Positions 48,663-53,271 of a DNA stretch of 53,271 nucleotides are shown here, piece by piece. The position numbers and the translations under genes were made by a program. The notes under the pieces were generated by a model, which worked only from the letters and a program-made list of their open reading frames with translations, was not told the origin of the DNA and searched no databases. Numbering within the stretch: the stretch's first letter is position 1; each line of letters opens with the position of its first letter. The stretch is from Paenibacillus alvei (GTDB lineage Bacteria; Bacillota; Bacilli; Paenibacillales; NBRC-103111), in the NCBI GenBank assembly GCA_945881905.1, contig CAMCVV010000011.1:1-53271 (forward strand), given 5' to 3'.

Positions 48663-51569
48663 CTATTCAAAATCAATCAATGACGCTTCGTTCAGTAAAC
48701 GGATGATCACTGCAGCAGTCTCTGCACGGCTAATGGGTGACTTCGGTCGTAAGTTCTTATTCTCATCCCCTTGAATCGTTTTCGCTTTGAGGTTCAGCTC
48801 TACATCAGCAACTGCCCAACTGCTTAACGTACCGTTGTCTCGATAACCACTAATCGATCCACTATTACCACTTATTTGGGAAGCGTAATCGATCATACGT
48901 ATCGCACGTGCTAGCATGACCATAGCTTCTTCACGGCTAATCGCTTGATTCGGTCTGAAACTGCCATCTTCATAGCCATTTATTAAACGATATTGACTAG
49001 CGGTTTGAACATTGCTTACGAACCAATCGCTTGCTTTGACATCGGTAAATGCTTTATTGCTGTTAACGGTTTGTAATCCTAAGCCACGAACTAACATTGT
49101 TGCATACTCTGCTCGTGTCACTGAACGATCCGCTTCGAAGCGATTACTACCGACACCTTCAATAATGGTTCGTGAACCACCTTCATTGATATACGCTTTC
49201 GCCCAATGGTTGGTAATATCTGCGAAGTTCTTCGGACTTTGAATGACACCATATACTCCATTTGGATCTATGCCTTGGATGACGATGTACGTCTTACCGG
49301 ATTGTGTGACCAATTTCGTAGGTACATGTGTGAGATTTCCATTCTCATCAACACGCACAGCTGTCGATATGTCTGACGCAGTTAACGTTGTTGGAATCCA
49401 CTTCTTCATATAACGGTAAGGTGTACTCACTTGTCCATTGACGGCTTGACCTTTGTAGGAAAGGGATAGGTTGAACTTCACTGGGCTCAACATAACGCGA
49501 TGATTTTTAGTGACCACTTGGCTATTGAATTTCGTAACTAGATTGTCGTTGCTTGGTTGTATGTCAAATTGCACGATGGCATCTTTCCATACAACTGCTA
49601 TTCCTGTGCCCCATGGTTTGACCATTTCATCGAGGTCGATGCGATCTAATGGAATTTCATATATCGCTTTATTGGTACTGATCTCAAACGTTATATTTTT
49701 CGATTTCATACTGCGTATCGTTTCCGCATCGAGCGTGATGCGTAAATCTGTCTCGGGTTGAGTCGTTTCCACGCGCAATGATTTCATTACTGTACTTGAT
49801 AGCTGATTCACTGCATTGAGTAGCGCAGTTCCACTCAATGTGCCTTCGATGATATTCCCAGTCCGCTTGTCGGTATGGAGACTTGTTTGTTGCACTCCAT
49901 TTAATGTGACTCGCAGATTAGAACTTGCGCTTGGAACAATAAAGTTACCTCCGCCACCAGGTGTTGCTGTTGAAGATGTATTATTTACTGCAGGACATGA
50001 AGGCAGAACAGATGCTCCAGCAAGGGTGCTAGCCACATATATATCTATATAAGCATCTCCAACTATACTTTTAGCTCTAATCCAAGCTAATGCTGAACAT
50101 TTTAATGTTACTACCCCTTGATTATTTACCATAGCTACAGCAGGAAATCCACTTGTCCAAGTAACAGCTTGATTCAATTCCTTCGGATTGATCAACGTCT
50201 TTACGGCTCCATACTCGTTCGGTAATAATTCTAAAATTTGTTTATCTGCTTCTAATATATAGGTCCCGATATTTTCTTCGATGAAATTAAAAGTGGCTTT
50301 TGTATATACTCTTCCCGACTGTGAAGTTAGATCTCCATCTATTGAAGTTGCTAATCCAACAACGATATATTTTCCTGATGGAGTCGTATACACGTCATTA
50401 AATTCATCTACTATACTTCCACCAAAATTCTTTTTCCACATATATTGCCCAGATGCATTATATCGAACTAATATCCCATCTAGACTACCCTTAGCAAGTC
50501 GTAAAAGATCATAATCTTTTGAATCAGAGATTCCCGCAACGATATAGCCACCATCTAACGTAGGTTTGATCGATGTAAACGCATCATAATACGTACCACC
50601 GAATGTTTTGTTCCATTGGAGTGTAAGATCCTTGCTATACTTGACGATTATGGAATCATTACTATCAACTATAATTGAATTGGGATAAGATTTCCTCACG
50701 AAACCAACTGCTACTACTCCCCCATCACTTGCAGTTGTAATCGAACGGAATGATTCACCATTACTTCCTCCAAAAACGACATGTTTGATTGTGTTCAAAT
50801 TAACATCTAATTGGATAATGGACGCATCTTTCAAAGTTCCTGATTGTTTAATGGATGCTGTGACGAATAACTGACCATCAGCATTTTCTACGACCGACGA
50901 AATATTGCTGATGTCTTCACTTGCGAATGACTTATATTTCAAATAATTACCTGACGAATTAAACTTTATGATTTGATTGCCACCTACAGCTATGAAATCA
51001 CCTTGGTTTGTTCGAATCACTTGTTTAACTGAACTGATTAACGTATTATCAAATATCGATTCATGATACTTATTGCCTTGCTGATCATACATTACCATAA
51101 TTACCTTATTACTCGGCTGATTCGTTGAACCCAGTACGATTAATTTATTATCATCAGTTTGTACTACAGAATGAAATTCCTCGACCCCACCTAGATCATA
51201 GTTTTTAGACCACTTAACCATCCCTTTTGAGTCGAAATTGACGATGCATCCATCGAATCTCGAATTAGATGATTCTACACTAGTTGATTTGCTTTCACAC
51301 TTTCCTACAGCAATATATTCATCATTAGAGAATGGAATTACTGCATTAAAATAACTGTGTAATGCTTGATTAGCATCCCCTCCGGTGAATATCGATGTAT
51401 TCCAGTTCCCTGGAATTTTCGCTGTGCCAGTCGAACTATCTCTTGTAGGATCCGATTCTGCGTTCACTGTAGAAACGAAACTTGGGAAAACCATCGTATA
51501 TAGAAGCGTAAACACAAGAAAAAGTAATAAAAATCTTGAATAAATGGAACCACGCAATCTTGAAAACAT
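48663..51569 (-). CDS. Secreted SLH-domain protein, paralogue of the first
   Basis: 968 residues from ATG 51569, which has AGGAGG eight bases before it; an upstream frame to 51701 would bury the signal peptide and was rejected. Signal peptide core FLLLFLVFTLLYTMVFPSFV, cleavage near VNAES. Then five to seven propeller-like repeats (DGGYIVAGISDSKDYDLL, YMWKKNFGGSIVDEFNDVYT), one weak BIG2 domain (NQAVTWTSGFPAVAMVN), a Gly-rich linker, the shared unnamed domain (residues about 555-780) and three C-terminal SLH domains (FADITNHWAKAY, AFTDVKASDWF, SRAETAAVIIRLL). Likely a wall-bound surface protein. Confidence 0.9.
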   Translation of the reverse strand: MFSRLRGSIYSRFLLLFLVFTLLYTMVFPSFVSTVNAESDPTRDSSTGTAKIPGNWNTSIFTGGDANQALHSYFNAVIPFSNDEYIAVGKCESKSTSVESSNSRFDGCIVNFDSKGMVKWSKNYDLGGVEEFHSVVQTDDNKLIVLGSTNQPSNKVIMVMYDQQGNKYHESIFDNTLISSVKQVIRTNQGDFIAVGGNQIIKFNSSGNYLKYKSFASEDISNISSVVENADGQLFVTASIKQSGTLKDASIIQLDVNLNTIKHVVFGGSNGESFRSITTASDGGVVAVGFVRKSYPNSIIVDSNDSIIVKYSKDLTLQWNKTFGGTYYDAFTSIKPTLDGGYIVAGISDSKDYDLLRLAKGSLDGILVRYNASGQYMWKKNFGGSIVDEFNDVYTTPSGKYIVVGLATSIDGDLTSQSGRVYTKATFNFIEENIGTYILEADKQILELLPNEYGAVKTLINPKELNQAVTWTSGFPAVAMVNNQGVVTLKCSALAWIRAKSIVGDAYIDIYVASTLAGASVLPSCPAVNNTSSTATPGGGGNFIVPSASSNLRVTLNGVQQTSLHTDKRTGNIIEGTLSGTALLNAVNQLSSTVMKSLRVETTQPETDLRITLDAETIRSMKSKNITFEISTNKAIYEIPLDRIDLDEMVKPWGTGIAVVWKDAIVQFDIQPSNDNLVTKFNSQVVTKNHRVMLSPVKFNLSLSYKGQAVNGQVSTPYRYMKKWIPTTLTASDISTAVRVDENGNLTHVPTKLVTQSGKTYIVIQGIDPNGVYGVIQSPKNFADITNHWAKAYINEGGSRTIIEGVGSNRFEADRSVTRAEYATMLVRGLGLQTVNSNKAFTDVKASDWFVSNVQTASQYRLINGYEDGSFRPNQAISREEAMVMLARAIRMIDYASQISGNSGSISGYRDNGTLSSWAVADVELNLKAKTIQGDENKNLRPKSPISRAETAAVIIRLLNEASLIDFE

Positions 51570-51914
51570 TTTTAATTTCCTCCTATTATAATATCCAATA
51601 TGAAATCGGTGTAACGTTAAGTGAATCACCCACCTTATTCCCCTGTATGAAGCGAATTCTGGATGTAGACTAACAACCTGCCTACTATATGGCGAATCCA
51701 TAGGTTAACAAGTAATCAACTGCAAACGTATCGTTATATGCAAAGAGATAATGTCAATCTCTCATGCGAGTAACCTTCCATTGAGCGATGTGCTAATCCA
51801 AAATCCTAAATTAGATTATCAGATAACATCTGAATTGTCAAATAATTCAAATTATTTAATATTATGGGTAAATTCTGTTCATGATACCTATCGATTGCAA
51901 AAAGATCGATCAAC
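51570..51914. other. Leader and upstream region of the second SLH gene
   Basis: About 345 bases with no supported gene. On the minus strand TTGACA occurs near 51750 but without a convincing -10 at the right distance. No riboswitch class was recognised. Confidence 0.5.
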
Positions 51915-51953
51915 AAAAAACCTTCCCTGCGATTTGGATAATCGCAAAGAAGG
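51915..51953 (-). terminator. Terminator of the DUF3137 locus
   Basis: CCTTCTTTGCGAT / ATCGCAGGGAAGG, thirteen pairs with two G-U, seven-base loop, followed on the minus strand by TTTTTTG. It lies about 60 bases after the stop at 52016. Confidence 0.88.
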
Positions 51954-52015
51954 CTTACTTGTTTCATCAAACTATATGTGGGGATCGCGATATGCAACTA
52001 GGTAATTCCTATCAC

Positions 52016-52633
52016 TTATTGCTTGGTCCAAATACGTGTATTCAAGTCAAACTCTTCGATCATACCAAAAAATAATAGGAAATCATTGTACATCGCCTGT
52101 AATTCTTTTTCCATGTCATCACCAAGTGATGTGATCTCAAAGTAATTTCTTGATGTATTAACAGCAATCGTCATGTGTGAATGAGCAAACGATATGAGGA
52201 TCGCAACTTGATGTCGGTTGAGAAAATCGATAATGCGCTCATACATCGATGAAGTTAAAATATAGCGAGCTTCGATTTCATTGGTCGCAATCACTTCAAA
52301 ATTCTCGTTAAATTCTTGACTTTCAAGTTCAATCTTAGTCGTTGATTGACCTTCGAGCGTTCCACTACCCATGCTCTGCAACTTATCTGTGAGTTTGCCA
52401 AGTATACCTTGTGCTCTAGGCCGCACCACAGTGAAACCTTCAAATTCTTTATTGAAATCAGCTGCAAACACAGCACCTTTAAATGATGTCACATCACTTG
52501 TTGTGACCTTACCATCACTGTCTGTTGTTTCTACTTTTTTCATTAAGTGAACTTCGGAAAATTCAAAGTTCGTGAGCCCGATACGACCACGAATTAAGTG
52601 TTCGCCTTTGTAAATATCTATTCTTGTATTGAA
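52016..52633 (-). pseudogene. DUF3137 protein, C-terminal part only (copy B)
   Basis: The open frame begins right after a TAG, with FNTRIDIYKGEHLIRGRIGLTNFEFSEVH and runs to FEEFDLNTRIWTKQ-like ending (EEFDLNTRIWTKQ). SFKGAVFAADFNKEF, ARYILTSSMYERI and the ending are standard DUF3137 pieces. The N-terminal membrane part is missing and the only in-frame ATG (52543) lies inside the conserved domain, so this is probably a 5'-truncated gene. Function of the family is unknown; members often sit beside lemA. Confidence 0.65.
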
Positions 52634-52670
52634 CTAATACTATCCATAAAAGAGGTAACCGAATCTAGTC

Positions 52671-53271
52671 CTATGAACCATCGTTTGATGAACATTGTGA
52701 CGAGAAGCATAACCAGTGGAGAAATGAGTAGAATTCGAGTTCAAAGAACTCAAATGCTGTCAACCCAATCTTCCCCGTAAACAAATCGTCTCCTCGATAT
52801 TTATCAATGTGAAAATCAAATAGTTTGGAATTCGCGATCATGATGGTTGGCGCGATAGCACTCGATAAAACGACTGAGATCAACACAAATAATAACAATA
52901 TGGTCCCGGCTATAGCCAGTAAAGTGAGAATCCATTTTTTCGTAAATGCTTGAACTTTTTGGCGTTCACTCATTATGATTTGAATATCATCTTCGATAAT
53001 TGGTCTAATTTGACTATAGGTTGGGAACATCGTCTTAACCTTATCCCGATCGATAATCTCTACTTTATTTATAGGTTTTACAACTTTGGCGAACTTTCCT
53101 GGACTAAAGGCGAACAGAGCCACTATACCTAATGTATATCCTATCGTATAAAAGGATCCATCGCTTTGCCTATCCTGATAAAGCGATTCAATCATTTTAC
53201 CTAAATTCGCTAAGCCATTGGTTTGTGCATCGGTAATGGCATTCAGCGGGTGTCCTTGACTACGCTGGTTT
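52671..53271 (-). CDS. DUF3137-like protein, N-terminal part (copy A), runs off the window
   Basis: The frame is open from the window edge to a stop at 52671, about 200 residues, so the start lies outside. One hydrophobic segment (TIGYTLGIVALFAF) and one clear TM helix (WILTLLAIAGTILLLFVLISVVL) are followed by the DUF3137 onset FHIDKYRGDDLFTGKIGLTAFEF. It then diverges to FLHWLCFSSQCSSNDGS and stops, so the conserved C-terminal domain is lost. Its last homologous segment repeats what copy B starts with. Confidence 0.6.
   Translation of the reverse strand, partial: NQRSQGHPLNAITDAQTNGLANLGKMIESLYQDRQSDGSFYTIGYTLGIVALFAFSPGKFAKVVKPINKVEIIDRDKVKTMFPTYSQIRPIIEDDIQIIMSERQKVQAFTKKWILTLLAIAGTILLLFVLISVVLSSAIAPTIMIANSKLFDFHIDKYRGDDLFTGKIGLTAFEFFELEFYSFLHWLCFSSQCSSNDGS

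Noticed and set aside
51570-51701. Longer N-terminus for the second SLH protein
   Set aside because: It would put 44 odd residues before the signal peptide, and a strong AGGAGG site precedes the ATG at 51569.

Overview
The window reads as low-to-moderate GC Firmicutes DNA, most likely Paenibacillus or a close relative. The reasons are the Bacillales-type 23S and 5S rRNA, the purEKBCSQLFMNHD gene order with a long-form PurC, LplABC-type sugar transport with a YtdP-like membrane AraC regulator, and two large secreted proteins with C-terminal SLH domains. The genus is inferred from these traits; no search was possible.

Layout. 1-3310: end of the 16S-23S spacer, 23S rRNA, 5S rRNA and a terminator. 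The 23S is bracketed by complementary processing arms. 3349-16945: a complete twelve-gene operon for de novo purine synthesis (PRPP to IMP plus adenylosuccinate lyase), with a divergent PurBox pair and sigma-A promoter in front and a terminator that overlaps the last stop codon. 16946-17367: a control region with a perfect 20-bp palindrome, a cre/LacI-like site, a -10 box and the wreck of a LacI-family HTH gene.

17368-32891: a sugar-catabolic island. A GH127 beta-L-arabinofuranosidase-like enzyme lies on the plus strand. Convergent to it is a long minus-strand cluster: TIM-barrel epimerase, Zn-dehydrogenase, D-tagatose-3-epimerase-like enzyme, alpha/beta hydrolase, two more TIM-barrel proteins (one IolE-like), two ABC permeases, a lipoprotein binding protein, a membrane-bound AraC regulator, a sugar mutarotase, a fuconolactonase-like amidohydrolase and an aldo/keto reductase. 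It appears to import a glycoside, release and mutarotate a sugar, oxidise it to a lactone and open the lactone. The set of four AP-endonuclease-2-fold barrels, with no kinase, aldolase or sugar-acid dehydratase nearby, is the best candidate here for an undescribed pathway.

33000-40240: a gene graveyard with broken or stray accessory genes. It holds a nucleotidyltransferase stub joined to an IS1634-type transposase tail, an orphan winged-helix end, DUF2200, a decayed copy of a toxin-antitoxin module, a DDE-transposase scrap, an intact Fic protein with an operator array, an HsdM fragment, a DUF4153 membrane protein, an MFS gene with two homopolymer frameshifts and a second toxin-antitoxin module with a nonsense mutation in the toxin.

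40259-42306: an ABC exporter pair behind a TetR-like palindrome. 42365-51569: two paralogous SLH surface proteins. The first carries eight Ig-like BIG2 repeats, six of them nearly identical at the DNA level, and a broken BIG2 gene lies between the two. 52016-53271: two truncated, overlapping DUF3137 paralogues running off the right edge. No tRNA, CRISPR array or intact insertion sequence was seen.
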